From Wyeomyia smithii (Eukaryota > Arthropoda > Insecta > Diptera > Culicidae), in NCBI RefSeq assembly GCF_029784165.1, contig NC_073695.1, positions 210,509,781 to 210,573,780 on the forward strand: 64,000 nucleotides of DNA, written 5' to 3'. The notes under the pieces were generated by a model. It saw only the letters and a list, made by a program, of their open reading frames with translations, made no database searches and had not been told where the DNA came from. A program made the position numbers and the translations under genes. Positions 1 through 12,282 of the stretch are shown here, one piece after another. Position 1 is the first letter of the stretch; every line of letters begins with the position of its first letter.

Positions 1-414
1 CTAGGAGCTCTGTCTGAGAATGAGCGACAGTTTTGGCAGCGCAGTCTTTTGAGTAGAAGTGGAACTGACGCATGCTAGTGTGTGTGCTGGCGATGCGAAT
101 ACAAACCGAACATACGCACATTCTGTCTTCGCAGCGATGTAATTACCAGCACTTTAATAACAAACTTCCACCTTTATTAGATGGAGTGCGCTGTTTGATT
201 TGACGCTTGTCATTTGTATGGGATCGATCCAGAGATGCCAGTCTTCTTGATATGATGTTTTTGCTTCTATGGTATTCGAAACTCTTAGAAGCGAAAAACA
301 ATCAGCAGCGTTTCTATGGAAAACTTGTACGCGAGTGGAAATAGTTGAACGATAACTGATAAATCAAAGAACACATTTGCATGAAATATTGCTAGTGAGT
401 GAACTTTTCCATGC
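1..414. other. No recognisable gene
   Basis: I see no convincing coding segment here. The reading frame of the adjacent BEL/Pao fragment does not continue upstream with recognisable polyprotein sequence, so that relic appears truncated at about position 412. Confidence 0.5.
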
Positions 415-615
415 TTGCCTGTGGTAGTACTTAAGGACGATAATGCTCCACCGTATCAGTGGCGTCTTGGACGCATCGTGGCAACACACCCAGGAAAGGA
501 TGGAATTACACGAGTGGTAACAGTTCGTACGGATACAAAGGAATACCGTAGAGCAGTATCAAAATTATGCTTCCTTCCGATTGTTGATCCGCTGGACTCA
601 ACGGGGGGAGTATGA
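415..615 (+). pseudogene. BEL/Pao LTR retrotransposon polyprotein, C-terminal fragment
   Basis: About 66 residues in one open frame match the extreme C-terminus of BEL/Pao pol polyproteins, the domain following integrase (DUF5641-like). Visible hallmarks are VVVLKDDNAPPYQWRLGRI, then HPGKDGITRVVTVRT, then the terminal KLCFLP. In intact elements this domain follows the integrase core and may take part in DNA binding during integration. Everything upstream (gag, protease, RT, RNase H, integrase core) is absent, so this is a 5'-truncated relic. The first base of the recognisable frame is a TTG leucine codon and not a true start. A G-rich run and TATGATG sequence after the stop may mark the beginning of a 3' LTR, but I cannot define its end. 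Confidence 0.8.
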
Positions 616-2273
616 TGCTGCGTTCTAAAAACTTCTAGCGACCCCCCAGTTGCTCTGTTCTAAAGGAGAGAGACTACACGTACAACTTAGATGTAAAGAC
701 AAAAGCGAGTTCAGTTGAAATAAATATCTCTACCTATTAGCACGCGTTTTTTAGATTCACCAGCAAATTACATCCAAAACCAATTCTTGTGAATTTTACG
801 GTTAACAATTGTATTCAACATAATTTTTATATTTGCATTCATCATGTCCTAAACCTAGTATAAAAAGTACCTAGATGTAAGATTCCACTGCACCGAAACC
901 AATCACCAATACTATATTTTTTACGGCAATCCATCGCCGCAGAAATGAAAGCACGCGTTAGTTAATGATAAAATCCAGTTCCGACAGAAGCTGCCCTATC
1001 AATTTTAACTAAATTGTTGCAACTTACACCGAATGCAAACCCGTGTGCAATCATATCCGATTATGTCATCACATACGAGTACTGCTACTGCGTCCCAGTT
1101 GGCCCGAGGTGCTAATCTATCTGCTTCATCATATCAACATTCGTTCTCGTCGCATGTACGTAAACAAGCTGACAACTTTGTGTAAGTTTTTATTCAATAC
1201 AGTTTTGAGTTTAATTTTAACATATTCAAAAAAAAAAATAAATAAATAAAAACATGTTTTAATTAATGCGTAACCCAAACTAAAACTGACAATCGCACAA
1301 ATTGACAAACTATCAAACAGTCAAATTGCAGGCAAGTTTGCTGCGTTTACCATCTTCCTGGTTCAACCGTGATCCCATAAGAGGGCTGAGAACTTCGCTT
1401 TTGGCGGTCTTTTTCATGTTCCCTTGCATATCGTTGTACCTGTGTGTAAAATCAGTGCGATAGGAGAACCTATTAGTACATAGTTGCTGTTGGCTCAGGC
1501 TGGAACACAGCCGCAGCGGCAAGCTGAGCTCGAAAATGGGCCCCGCGGGTGGCTGTCAACATGAGCTGAGCCACTCGTTCGTCTTGGATTGGCCAGCCCC
1601 GGCAGCCGAAAGCGGCGGAGGTTTATGTTTGTGCACACTTACAGCGCATTTGAATACGGAGCACACGCGTTGTTCGGGTTTCGCTAATAAAGAGATATGA
1701 ACATCGTGAAGTCAAGATCTGACGTTTGGAAAGGGGAAGCGGCATTTTGATGTCTCTAGCTGTGAGTTGATGGATGTTTTGCATGATCGCTCCGATGCTA
1801 CTGTTGACCGTGCCGCCGAGTGGCATAAGTGCACTTTGGAGAGCCAATCGATCGTTTCTTCGATGCACGATGTTCTAGCGACGTAGATTAACCGATTTCA
1901 AAAGGCAAACGTTTTTAAAGCAAACAATAAAAAACACCCACAAGCAAATACGTCCTGTTGTAGGGTACTAATAGTTGGTAGAAGCAAAATAAACAACGAC
2001 CGGTTGATGAGTCACAGGCAACTCAATTTTTTTTATCATTTTTCGAATTCTCAACTGGACAAGCCCCAAAATCATGTTTGTGCTCTTCTACGTACTTTGC
2101 AGCGGCTTCCGATAATCATTTGCATAACATGCATAGTGCCGGCCGATGACGGGCGCTGGATGGATGATTTTTTTCGAACGATGGTTAGGGTTATGTGTTG
2201 TGGTTGGAACAATTTTCAAGTCCAATTTGAAAAATAAAATATGCAATGGTTTATTTGAAGAAAAAAACAGTTG
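616..2273. other. Intergenic, no gene seen; possible LTR remnant at its start
   Basis: The first 170 bases may be LTR sequence belonging to the BEL/Pao relic (AATAAA-like signal near 719-724). The remainder shows only short open frames without recognisable similarity. A somewhat GC-richer patch lies at about 1490-1870. Confidence 0.4.
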
Positions 2274-2441
2274 CACATACACACACATACACACATACAC
2301 ACATACATACATACATACATACAGAAAATGCTCAGTTCGCCGAAAGAAGTCGAGTGGTATATGACATTCGGCCATTGGGACCACTTTTATACCTTCGGTT
2401 TTTCCAGTGATTGCTATACCTTTCTAGAAGAAAGGCAAAAA
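2274..2441 (+). repeat. (CACA/CATA)n microsatellite plus mosquito dispersed-repeat tail
   Basis: A run of CACATA/CATA units (2274-2332) is followed by the block GCTCAGTTCG ... ATTCGGCC ... ATACCTTTCT ... GAAAGGCAAAA. The same arrangement recurs at 31820-31921 and 32100-32262. I recognise it as a dispersed repeat common in culicine mosquitoes. Short open frames across it have no coding meaning. Confidence 0.75.
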
Positions 2442-3719
2442 GTCATGAAATTTTTGGCATGGTTCAATATTGGCAACAAAATAGTTCTGCCGTGTCGTGT
2501 TTGGCAAACTCGAACGGGGTCTGTATTTTGATAATTTATTTGCAGCACTCTATTTTAGAAGAAAAAATGTTCTGTTTAATATTGATGAATACCATTCATT
2601 CTATTACAGTCAATTTTCTTCAATACGCGAAAGGCAAGCTTTTATACAGACTTAAATTGAGTATGATTCAGTAGAAATCAAACAATATTTATTTGTCTTG
2701 TGGACGATGGCTCACTCTCCGATCACCAAGCGGCAAAGAGAGTTCGTGGAAAAAATAACGATAAAGAATTACAGTTTTTAAACAAAAATATATATTCACA
2801 GAAAATTTAAAATGAACATGAGAAAAACAGAGTGTAGAGTTCAAAAATAAGCAACGCATTTTATCTGTACAATGAACCTAATTTATATACCCTGCCATCT
2901 ACCTCTACCGACACGTACAGAATTTTGTTGTCCCTGGTGGCGCAGCGTATTTTGCGGCACCCGAATAATCCAATTGAATTCTGATATTTGCTACTATAAG
3001 AAACAAGAAGAAAATGAAGTCAATTCAAACGGCAATTCGATTGTGTTCCAGATCGCAAAACGATACCTACGTGTTAACCCAACACGCTCCACTGTGCGTC
3101 GACAGCGGCAATGTAGTCTTCACTTGGCTTGGCTGCATACAAATGAATATCGAGTTCTACTGCACTGATAGACGACGAGTGACCAGCGCTTTATTCATAC
3201 ATTGCTCGGTGCCGTACTGTTGCCTGTGCCAGCATGTTCTCCTTCAAGACATCAGTTTTAATAACAATCTAACAGCAAAACGTGAAACTGTCTGATAGTT
3301 GAGGTGGTTACGAACTTTCCGAAAAAGCTTCACCTTCAGGACATCAAAATAGTCTAGGCTCATGGAAGTGAACATTAGTTGACCTATTGGGACGGGAAGA
3401 TTCTGTCAAATTTTTTTTGCCACTGCTATACAGGATACCACAGCAGGCAGTTGGTGTCTACTCATGAAGTCTGTGCCAGGCGTGCTCGCATGTGATTGGT
3501 TGTTCGTGAAAATTCGACCTTGAAACTTTTATGATATTTCCACTGTTTAACAATGAAATGATAATGATAACTGAGGAATCATAAAATTGTCCATCATTTT
3601 TATCAATCCAACGACATATTGATTATTGTTTGAAATCTTTCATTCCAACGTTACGTCTTGGTTTGAGTTTTCGCAGATGTATCTCGATATAGTGCGATTA
3701 GACGTAGTCCTACGTCAAA
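2442..3719. other. Intergenic, no gene seen
   Basis: AT-rich sequence with only short non-conserved open frames. I recognise nothing in it. Confidence 0.4.
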
Positions 3720-4065
3720 AGATGGATACGAATCCAGGTACTGAAGCTCCTCTTATTGAATCCTTGAACAAATGATTGGTAAATCGAACCCCAAGGCAAT
3801 CGAAGAAGAGCCTAGGAGAACATTCAACTTCGACGTGTAGGAATTTGAGCGACAGAAAAACTACGCATCTTGAATTGAGTGCTGTTGCTGCGGTGGTCAT
3901 AGCTACACCGTCTAGCCAGGTATCTGTAGAGCGAGCATTCAGTTCTTTATCATTGGTATTTACCAACGCCCGATAAACACTCGGCGAGGTTACTCTCTCT
4001 AATTCCCTAATTGTAAAATTAAACAAACCTATATTCGACAAAATTACTCCCAAGACGCGCAACAT
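3720..4065 (+). pseudogene. hAT-family transposase, C-terminal dimerisation domain relic
   Basis: One frame reads IATPSSQVSVERAFSSLSL then VFTNAR, a stop (TAA at about 3973), and continues in the same frame with TLGEVTLSNSLIVKLN. This is the hAT C-terminal dimerisation region: the family pattern is P-S-S-x-x-S-V/A-E-R-x-F-S followed by a conserved R and LIVKLN-like strand. Upstream, an FDV-x-EFERQ segment in another frame fits the preceding conserved block, so at least one frameshift and one nonsense mutation are present. The zinc-finger and catalytic DDE parts are absent. An open frame on the opposite strand (3715-4065) is only its shadow. Confidence 0.75.
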
Positions 4066-5585
4066 ACGTGTAACGACTTGATTTCAGATGATTTTTATTT
4101 CTATCATTAGTGTAATAGAATAGAATGAAAATCGATTATAGAACTCATTGGTTAACTGATTTGATGTCTGTGTAGGAGAAACGAATCAATTACTTCACCA
4201 GTAAGCTCCGAACTGAAGTGTTCACTGCTAGCTATTCGAAGAAGTCTTCTCATCTCATCTTGGTCTATGGTAGGAGCTTGCCAGCATCGTCGTTTGCGCA
4301 GGCCCTATTGGCTATCTTCCGATTGAAATGAAATCAATATGTATTCTCAACCTTGGAACTGTTTCTCAGTTTTTACCTCGCAGTAAGAAAATGGCGGTGA
4401 TGATTTTAAATCATCAAAGTCTTGTACATTGTGGATGTCTATTTTCAACGACATATTTACCGAAACAGGTCCTAACAGACATTTTTAAATAAAAATAATT
4501 TCATACCTGTTGCCTTCAAAAAGGAAATAATTTACGATTCTCATATAAATTTCGGAGTATACGTTCAATTTAAACGTTATCCTGATAGAGGTCCAATCTG
4601 TAATTCGAACAAAACTGATAAATACTGCTTGGACCTCGATAGTTAAACAAAATATTCACTGTTTTAACTTCAATTGTTGCAAAATTTGCCAAGCATCCTT
4701 ATGAAATTTGGCAAAACGTTTCGTGTTTGGGTAGTTTAACCTTCTATTGCTGATCGGTGAGTAAAAAGTTTAAATTAAATCGAATTCGAAAAAAGTTTTG
4801 AAAAATATACCGTTTGTTCTTATTACTTTTGTGGGAGCCTTGTGCGAGAAACAAACGCATTCATACATCCAAACAAATTCTACATACATTCTAAAATCCT
4901 CACGTAAATTGCAAAGAACACGTGCCAAGCAATGTAAGCAGTGACCTCTAAGGCCAAATGCACACTGCAGGGTTTTTTATCAGAGCTGGTATACGAATCC
5001 ATATCATACTTAAGGCACCAATAACATATAGAATATTTTCCAAACATTAATTTACAAGCATTCAGAATTGACAAAAATATTGCACTAAAAATACATGCCG
5101 TGTGGTATATTGTCATATCATTTATATGTCGTATGTATTATAAGGTAATTTTATAGTTTTTGAAAGAGATTCTCCTTAGAAAGCACCAGACAGTAGATTT
5201 GACTCGTTAAACGATTTTCAAGTATTTTTCATTTAGTTTAACAACAAAATGTGTCGAAAAAGAAGAATTTAAACGATTCAAAAAGAAAAATAAGAACACA
5301 GTTTTTCAAAATCGCAATTTTTAATCCTCCATTGAATGCTTATGTTGCTTTTTTCAGTGCAAAATATAGCTTTTTACCATTTACTCAACAATATTTCGGG
5401 TGATGTTTATTGCTTATTTCAGAGAGATTTTTTTAATATGTTTTGCTGAGTATGGTTTCCAGTTAAGAAGAACAACAGTACAAATATAAAATGTTTGTTG
5501 TTGTTAATAAAATATTGAAAAAAGCGGCGTAAAACTATCTACTAATTAGATAGATGTACTTATGTCTATTTGTAATATCAATACT
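4066..5585. other. Intergenic, no gene seen
   Basis: AT-rich, no recognisable coding sequence or structured repeat. Confidence 0.4.
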
Positions 5586-6392
5586 GCAATCAAAATATTT
5601 TTCACGTAATAATTACCGGAAAAGTTATGTGAATATTTTCCACTGTCTTTTTCACGTAGATTTTATGTGATTGTCGTTTAAGTTCATTATGAACTGGTGA
5701 GATGATTTGTCCTGTGGATCTTATTCAGTAGACATATGCATTTCATGTGGGTGTCACGTAGAATTCAATCACCGGTAAAGTAAAAAGCATTTGATTGTCT
5801 GGAAGCTACTATGTTTTATACAACGTATAATTTTCAATTGTGGTTTCCCAAATTCTTGAGAGACTGGAAATAGTTTTTAGAAATTATCCAAATATGTTGT
5901 TTGATAAGTCGCACGGGCATGCAAAATCGCCAATTCGTAAATGAATTAAACGACATTAAAAATGACAAAATGATGCTGCGACATTCGCCGGCGATAATTA
6001 TTGTTAGCTGCAACTGTTTATGGTTAGGTAATTCCTCGCCATTTGAACTGAATTTGTGTAAAATCTGTAAGCTCAAGACGCGATATCAGATTCTTATGGT
6101 TTTTCTAAAGCTCACTTATTGGCAAGCCATCGAAATTTTTTTTTTATGTTTAAAGACAGAATCAGACAACAGCTTCGCCATTTTGATTTCTGTGTATATT
6201 CGCATGGAGAGTTCATCCGTTACTTTATTCTGTTTGACGTTTCTAAGTTGACGTAGATGCTACGTGATAAAACATAGTAAGCATTTCACGTAGATGTATG
6301 TTCGTCACATACATCAAGCGAAATGACAGAAAATGAATACGTATAGAAAATTTATGGGAAACGTAACAATAATGTGAAAACTATTTTGAGTG
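5586..6392. mobile_element. MITE-like element with imperfect terminal inverted repeats
   Basis: The left end TCAAAATATTTTTCACGTAA and the reverse complement of the right end (TCAAAATAGTTTTCACATTA) match over roughly 30 bases with a few mismatches. CACGTAGA-type motifs recur inside (about 5653, 5757, 6287, and as GACGTAGATGCTACGTG near 6242). There is no transposase. The target duplication is not clear, so the exact limits are uncertain by a few bases. Confidence 0.55.
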
Positions 6393-8545
6393 TGGAAATG
6401 CGGCATAAAAAATGGCACCCTGAAAATAGTCATACTTGAACCAATCATTAAACATTACCCTACGCAGTCGGCCGAGCTTTTGTTCAGACTTTCTAATTGA
6501 ATACGGAAAAATGACCAGAACAGAAACGGGCTCCCTGCTTCAGTTTTTCGTATGCATACTTACCTACTTTCGAGTTCTAATTTTCATGCTGCTTATGTTT
6601 CCCATTTGAAAGGCACAAGCTGTATATGCCCAGCTCTTGGTATGTTGTCGTCTTTTGTCCTCGTACAGTGCAGCAGCAGCAGCAAAAAATCAATGCCAAT
6701 CAAAATTGAAATGAGGAAAATTCCGCATCATGTGGAAGAAAAGGCGAAAGCATTTTCGGGAAGTTGTTTTCGGATGGCGCAAAACAGACTGCGATAGTTT
6801 ATTCAGCGTGTATCTCGAACGATCGGATCACTTCAATCCCCGCATCGGAATTAGCATGCTAATAACAAATGTTGCTGACGGCTTGTTTGGTGAACGTTCT
6901 TCGGCCTCGGCCATTGAAAATCGGAATGAGAAATGTTTAACATTTAGAAGTTGATTCTATGCAAAACCGGTTAGAAGAACAAAAGTGCAAAATTGTCCAA
7001 AATATCTTAAATTATAACTAATAAAATACTTCACGTTATAAATATGTTTGAATGAAGTTCTCGACATCCCCTACATTGTATTCAAAAATTTGTTCTCATA
7101 GTCATATTCCACTTACCATTGATCAGTTTCTAATAACAAAAGTGTTATTTGTGTTAGAATGAAATGCACCCACACCTCTTCATATAGTGTTGATTGTTGC
7201 ACATTTTAATTTTTTCGATTTGCATAGTTGTGCTCGTCTGATTCGTTTCACTCTTATTGTAAATCGAAACAACAACTGCACTTAATTAGGCAGCTTCGAG
7301 TCTGCGACTAGAATCAATTCGTATACATATATGTGTTTTTCGCTTTGATTTGAAACATAAATTGAACTTTAATTGGATGTCTAGGAATTGTATATTCTGT
7401 CTGTGATTTCAATTTTCTTTCGAGTCAAAAAAAGTCTTCATTCAACACTCCCTTCAGAGTTCATTCCTAGCCCCGGCGCCAACATAACAAGCGCACCTGT
7501 TCCTTTGCGTAACCAGGTCTGGGCGCCTTACGCGTCGATCCGTTATCTCTGTCAACGAACTGACGGTGTCAACAGAACACGCCTAAGACAAATGATCACG
7601 TTCCGGTCAACTTACCATGTGGTTCCTCCGCTCTGACCTACCGCCTTATTGGCAGCCGCCATCGTTAGGTAGGTACTCTTGCTAGCTTGCAAGCGCCAAC
7701 GAAGGCTTGAACCGGCGTCAAAAATTAGCATACCTTCCCCACTTTACTTTGATGGATGTCATTCATCATTGCGTACACATAGCTGCACATTAGGGTGCAA
7801 TAAACCTTGATTCAAAGGATTTTAGAAAGGCTTCTTCTCGTCCACGTCGAAGTGTGCTCCACTGGATGCTAATACAACGATGGCTCAAATTATAATTCAC
7901 AAACAACAGAAGTAAGACCATTCCCACCCTTTACTATCAGTAATTCTATACGCACCATCCTAATATCTCCTCGCTATGTAATCAAAAGTCACAGCCTCGT
8001 CACAACGCATGCACGCAGATAGAGCCTTTGCTGGGTGGAAAACACAACAACAAATCAACAGAGTAGTGACGGGAGGCACTGGGGGTAAATATACTCGATA
8101 AACGGTGTAATTTTGCATGCTAATTTCACTACAAGCGCGTTCAATCGTGCTGACCGTGTGCGCAAGGAATAAAAGCAATCAATTTGCACATTTATTGGAT
8201 TATGAGAACATACGTTCAGCGGTGGCGATGACGATGCGATGGCCTCGTAGGAAAGCAACGCGACGAGAAAAGCTACGGTAGTCCTGTTGCTCTCCTTAAT
8301 GGCGAAAAAATTATTATCTTTTGTTATGTGCTTGAAAATTTCAATCGCTGTTGTATTTGTGGTTGCGAACAAAAACCATGTTAACACCAGCGATAGGCTT
8401 CGAGTATGGGAGAGTGGACTTTGAAAATAATTCGTAATGGGCTTTGAGAGGACTCTCAACGCCACAAAATCCTATTATTACCTTGGGGTTCATTATATGC
8501 ATTATGAATTCGGAATTTCGCGTGGTCGTGAGCAGATGGGGCTAG
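6393..8545. other. Intergenic; GC-richer island at about 7465-7740 of unknown nature
   Basis: No gene recognised. The segment 7465-7740 is clearly GC-richer than its surroundings, and TGTTGACACCG occurs on the minus strand within it, reminiscent of an LTR start. I could not find a matching second end. A 136-codon minus-strand open frame at 8055-8465 shows no family resemblance. Confidence 0.35.
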
Positions 8546-8781
8546 AAAGATTGAAAATGGTTGCGGAACCTTGCTTGCGACATGTCAAACTTTGAGTTTT
8601 TGCAAAACAACACTGTTGGCGATCGGTAATTGGCCACTCGGACGTATTTTTGCCACTACTGGCCGAGTTCCGGGAATGGTTCCGAAACCTAGCTTGCGGC
8701 ATATTAAAGAACTGTGTTGTTTGCAAAAACTTAAAGTTTGATATGTCGCAAGTAAGGTTTCGCAACCGTTTTCAATCTTGC
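8546..8781. mobile_element. Fold-back (palindromic) MITE
   Basis: Arms of about 68 bases (8546-8615 and 8711-8781) are inverted copies: AGATTGAAAATGGTTGCGG on the left is mirrored by CAACCGTTTTCAATCTT on the right. Both arms contain CTTGCGACAT and GTTTTTGCAAA. A third, related partial copy in the loop (8682-8712, AACCTAGCTTGCGGCATATT) suggests internal duplication. There is no coding capacity. Confidence 0.7.
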
Positions 8782-8859
8782 CTGTGTCTCAGGAATGGCA
8801 GGTAAAAGAATTTTCATTTTTTTCGGCTCTGGAGGGGTCAGGTATGCAAGTGTTGAAAA

Positions 8860-9780
8860 TGGATCTCGGGCTCGGCTAAAAAAATCCGAGTTCTCTCTGC
8901 AACTTGGGGTTTAACCGATATGTCAGCAAAAACAAGCCGGTTGCCGAAAGTCGTTAGATTATTTTGCCGAGACTTCGTCAAAATCAACAAAACTTGACGA
9001 ATATCGTTTGAATTTTTTTCCCGAATTTATCGTTAAACACTGTTGATGCCGAGGTCAGTAAAAACATTACTGACATCTCGGCACGAATATTGCTCGTTGC
9101 CGAGTTCGGGAAACACAGCTGTCATTCTTATGAACGACTTGACCGCCATTTTTCTCTATGCAAATTTGTGCAAACGTGTTACGTACGAGCACAGGAAGCA
9201 GATAAAAGTTTTGTCTAAAATTTGTGCAAACTACAGATGTTTAAAAAGTGTAGTTCAGATTCGTGCGAAGTGACAGGAACCCAAGAAAGTTTAAAATCGC
9301 TCAAACGTCTCGGGTGCAAACAAGCACCAAGTAGAAAAAAGCTCCCTAAAATAAAATGTACGCGGTTAGACAGAAACTGACACAGTAGGACGTGAGAGCT
9401 TTGAGTATTCTGAAAACATTCAATATTAAAAATGAATAAATTTCTTTACTTACGAGCTGATAATTTACTATCGAGCTAGTAATTTATCATTCGAAAGAAA
9501 ACTACTGGAAATTATTCTCTGCGATTGGATTCCACTGCAAAATCGCCTCTGGACTGTGCCGAAACATTCAGCTTATATAACCTACAGGTCGTTAGACTAG
9601 TTCGCCGTCTCTCGGTTATATTTGCCGAGAGCGCATCCAAATGCGTACCGAGATTCTCGGCATAAAATAACATCTTCCAAAAACTGGTATCCCGAGATTC
9701 TCGGCAAAATAGATTCAGCCGAGATGATTGTTGATCACTCGACTGTCTAAACCTCGGCACAAAATGACTAAAACTTTTGA
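8860..9780. repeat. Dispersed element rich in GCCGAG / CTCGGC motifs
   Basis: About a dozen occurrences of CCGAG or CTCGG cluster between 8867 and 9760, including palindromes CCGAGATTCTCGGC at about 9650 and 9692. GTCGTTAGA-TATTT is directly repeated near 8950 and 9587. This looks like a non-autonomous transposable element; its termini are not resolved. Confidence 0.5.
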
Positions 9781-9816
9781 ACGATGAAACGGTTATGCGA
9801 CATAATTTGTATCAAT

Positions 9817-9842
9817 TGTGCATGTTGGTGAGTATTAAGAAT
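9817..9842 (+). repeat. 26-bp direct repeat, copy 1 of 2
   Basis: TGTGCATGTTGGTGAGTATT plus AAGAAT is present identically here and at 12257-12282, in the same orientation and 2440 bases apart. The flanking sequences differ. Copy 1 is immediately followed by a GCATGA microsatellite (9842-9866). Confidence 0.8.
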
Positions 9843-12256
9843 GCATGAGCATGAGCATGAGCATGATTGACCGCCCGCGGTTGCTACTCCGTTATTGCCA
9901 GATCAGCTGTAATTACACAGAGAACCAACAGATGAAGCTCGGGACCAACATGCATCCTCAATGTGTAAAAACTGGAGATCTTATTCTTTATGTAAGGCAA
10001 TACCAGCGCCGGCCGCATCCGAATGCAGGTCAAAGAAGGAGTTTGTATGGGAATATGTTGACGTGATACTCGCTTTATTGGAAGCCGAGAACACCTCTGC
10101 ACTTCCACGAGAAATCACTGGGATTTTGGAGAAAGGGCAGGGTATACAGCAGGGTTCGTTTTGGTAAACGATTCACTAATTTTGAGTGTCGAGTTCTTTA
10201 GACTAAATGTCGCGCCTACAAGTTCATTACATCCGCCACGAAATTCATAATGTGTTCCGAACTTTTTCAGTTTGATGAAGTAACACCGCAATAATAGGCA
10301 TACGCAAAGATACTGGACTTAATCGGACATCTCCTCGTAAGGTGATCCTCTCTATACCGAAAACTATTGCACGTTGTTGATTTATCTGTAGATAATACGA
10401 CCTCATGGGATGTATCGACGCGGAGTCTTTAGGGGTTTGGTCAACCGGACATTTAGTTTTCTACCTTACAGATCAAGTAGCGACGTCTCTCGTATAGACT
10501 TCGTCTGTCCTAAAAGAAAAAACGCTACGATACCGCGAAAAACACACCTGAAGTCACGAATATTCGGTAAAAAAAAACAAGTGAAACTGTCGTTAATGGC
10601 CAGAGTTGAGATGAAGAAAGTATAAATGAGCGGGACAAAGTTTGCCGGATAGCTAGCCTCTAGCAAGTTATATACGATTTTAACACGACGTACCGATATG
10701 GAAGCTATCAATCTCGTAAATACTATGCGCGCCGTACACACGGGTAACAACGAAACGTTATTTTCACGTAGACTGATGGATGGAAAATCCGAGTTTTTCG
10801 TGTAGGCAATAGGGTAATAGGGTGTTCTGTCAATAGTCTGTTTAACCATTAATCACAATCAATATTATCATTCATACTACGGCAACCGGCATAAGGACAA
10901 ATAAGTAGTAACAACGCGATTATCGTTTTCGTAGACGCACGAGGGAATATTCCTATTAAATTTTAAATTTGGCAACATCCATGCATCCAAAGCTCGAAAA
11001 ATAAAAAAAAAGCATGTAAGCATAAGTAACAATACTACATTCCTGAAAAATTTGCAAAATGCCAATGTTGTCAAAATTGGTTTCATGGTTTCGAACCCGT
11101 GTCATCTTTAAAAAATTTTACCTTAATTTGCGTGGAAGCTAGAAAAAAATATTCAAAAGCTAAAGAAATCCAAAATAGAAGTAAGAGAACATATCTTACA
11201 AAATAAAACCGTCGCATTGTTTTTTTTTTTTTTGGAATTTTTAAGTATTCCAAAATCCAAATACACTTTCTTATGCGGTGCAAGTAAAATTCAGATGCAG
11301 CTCGCAACTAGAAACGAACAACTCTAGTGGAAAAGTATTACACCGAATTCTACATTAAATGACGCACGAACCCACCGCCATAGGAATCGTGAGGCATAAC
11401 CGGCATTACACCTAAAACGATAAATCTGTGCGCGTGAAAAGTCGAATCATGCGAACAGCAAAAAGAAAACAGTATACATATTCTAACGAGAACGGATACA
11501 ATCTAATTGCCTGTCATCTTTCTTATACAACAGCCGTTCACATAATCTGCTCAAAAACACCTGTACCAAATTCTTATGACAAAATATGAAAATTGTTCAC
11601 CATTGCAGACCGTTGCGGTATCAGAATAAATCATATCAACTCCTGCCAACACTCATACTTTGATGCCACGTTTCCACTCGTTCATCAAGTGTGAAAGAGA
11701 GGAAAACAATTTAGTCGAGAATACAGCAGTGGGACAGTTAACCGTTTCCAATTGGAAAACGGTAGTACTTGTTTTTTTTTTCTACTTCGCTCGTGCATAA
11801 ATGATCGGAAACTATGTAATGAGATCAGGTTTCAGTAAAATTTTAACAATGAAATACAAAATTACTCTACATGCAACCTGTTAGAATAGTTCAAGCAAAT
11901 TTCTACTTATCTCTTAGTGCTATGCTTTAGCGTTATGGAGAGCAATATGCCCTCAAGTTGACACACACGAGTCTCCTCCATCTCCTTTACACGAACACGA
12001 AACTCATACACACAACGAAACGGCTTCTCTTGATTCAGCCATTACATTTTCACAAATCACAAATCTTCTAAGTAAATTTTCACTCTATATCTAACTTTTT
12101 CCGAATATATTTTACTACTGACACACGCGATAGTACAAAAAGGAAAAAATTTGCTAACTTTCATGGACACATCTGGTTGAATAACATAGAAAAAAAGAAA
12201 ATAATCGGAGCGAGTAAAAACGCGGGTTTGTTCCATTGGCTGTGTTGCCAGCTCTC
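9843..12256. other. No gene recognised; GC-richer repeat-like block 9866-10170
   Basis: The (GAGCAT)n run leads into a GC-richer block of about 300 bases that looks like a dispersed mosquito repeat, but I cannot name it. The rest is AT-rich with only short non-conserved open frames. Confidence 0.35.
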
Positions 12257-12282
12257 TGTGCATGTTGGTGAGTATTAAGAAT
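12257..12282 (+). repeat. 26-bp direct repeat, copy 2 of 2
   Basis: Identical to 9817-9842. Copy 2 continues into TTTCGAAATACTC, forming a small palindrome with the GAGTATT inside the repeat. Confidence 0.8.

Noticed and set aside
2088..2384. 98-codon minus-strand ORF rich in VCVYVC
   Set aside because: It is a translation of the CACATA microsatellite.
3715..4065. 116-codon minus-strand ORF
   Set aside because: It lies antisense to the hAT relic, which has clear family motifs on the plus strand.
8055..8465. 136-codon minus-strand ORF
   Set aside because: No domain, no splice context and ordinary AT-rich composition; I consider it chance.
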